DNA of 64,000 nucleotides, taken from Bacteroidota bacterium (GTDB taxonomy: Bacteria > Bacteroidota > Bacteroidia > Bacteroidales > Prolixibacteraceae). Positions within the stretch are counted from its first letter, which is position 1. Every line of letters begins with the position of its first letter. Below the pieces are notes generated by a model. The model was not told the origin of the DNA, did no database searches, and saw only the letters and a list, made by a program, of their open reading frames with translations. The DNA lies in the NCBI GenBank assembly GCA_024278975.1, contig JAJRSD010000051.1, forward strand, positions 1 to 64,000. Direction: 5' to 3'. Positions 63,862-64,000 of this stretch are shown in pieces. Made by a program: the position numbers and the translations under genes.

Positions 63862-64000
63862 ATGAAATCAAGATTAATATTAATAGGAGCTTTGGCAATT
63901 ATCTTCGGAGCGTGTTCCACAGGGAGTTATTTAACAAGTTCTGATTCGGATGATATTTACTTCAATCCGGCAGATGTTCCTCCACCAATTACTGTAACTA
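63862..64000 (+). CDS. Lipoprotein, start only, 3' end outside window
   Basis: 46 codons from ATG 63862 to the window end. MKSRLILIGALAIIFGACS is a lipoprotein signal with the lipobox Cys at 18; the rest begins with Ser/Asp- and Pro-rich sequence. AAGGGAGG about eight bases before the ATG is a real Shine-Dalgarno-like sequence, rare in this window, which may mean strong translation. Family not assignable from the fragment. Confidence 0.72.
   Translation, partial: MKSRLILIGALAIIFGACSTGSYLTSSDSDDIYFNPADVPPPITVT

Noticed and set aside
1-64000. tRNA, rRNA, prophage or intact insertion sequence
   Set aside because: No cloverleaf T-loop pattern, rRNA, integrase, capsid or transposase sequence was recognised on either strand.

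Overview
The window reads as a chromosomal segment from an anaerobic or facultatively anaerobic member of the Bacteroidota, probably near the Marinilabiliales/Prolixibacteraceae. That placement is an inference from AT-rich DNA, near absence of Shine-Dalgarno sequences, several upstream boxes of the Bacteroidota type (TTTG or TTG, about 19-20 bases, TAnnTTTG), many SPII lipoproteins, a PPi-dependent phosphofructokinase beside an ATP-dependent one, and typical families (DUF4159, DUF4412, DUF1080, DUF2007, CE15, PL-type lyases). No tRNA, rRNA, CRISPR array, prophage or intact insertion sequence was seen.

Layout. 1-5.4 kb: housekeeping genes (prmA, PLD-like nuclease, phosphodiesterase, SixA-like phosphatase, rsmE, DUF4159, flavoprotein). 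5.4-14.8 kb: an energy block with PPi-PFK, ATP-PFK and a multimeric [FeFe]-hydrogenase operon on the minus strand, and a divergent PAS sensor plus SpoIIE-type phosphatase pair. The hydrogenase catalytic gene carries an in-frame TAA between its 2Fe-2S domain and the rest. 15-20.2 kb: uronic-acid polysaccharide genes (heparinase II/III-like and alginate-lyase-like proteins, then a frameshifted metallophosphoesterase). 20.3-27.2 kb: sirtuin, ADP-forming acyl-CoA synthetase fused to a GNAT acetyltransferase, MFS carrier and acetyl-CoA synthetase, which looks like an acetate activation and lysine-acetylation control module. 27.7-30.7 kb: ptb-buk and a LacI-type regulator.

30.7-35.4 kb is the most accessory-looking stretch: a DUF234-type ATPase with a nuclease-like C-terminus, divergent from a 977-residue primase-helicase-PLD protein of the TOTE conflict type, with a striking inverted repeat between them. 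35.5-40.7 kb is a GDP-sugar and L-fucose-type cluster that includes a nucleotidyltransferase fused to a GHMP-type sugar kinase. 41-47.8 kb holds a zinc-ribbon DUF2007 protein, an M3 peptidase, a lipoprotein, a large MscS channel, and the decayed remains of an efflux operon next to a 127-bp palindromic element. 47.9-53.6 kb has miaB and a four-gene polysaccharide set (GH5, CE15, GH-like, DUF1080). 53.8-64 kb is mixed housekeeping: DUF4412, rhamnulokinase, hemolysin III, VOC protein, methyltransferase, M55 peptidase, pepT, proS, and the start of a lipoprotein gene cut by the window end.

Several dispersed intergenic repeat families run through the window: a 53-bp element with a covarying hairpin, CAGTCGCAGTC-type repeats, and a GGGGAGATGCCGA-type element. 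They are among the least explained structures here. The best candidates for little-described biology are the ATPase/primase-helicase pair with its inverted repeat, the kinase-nucleotidyltransferase fusion in the GDP-sugar cluster, and the hairpin repeats.
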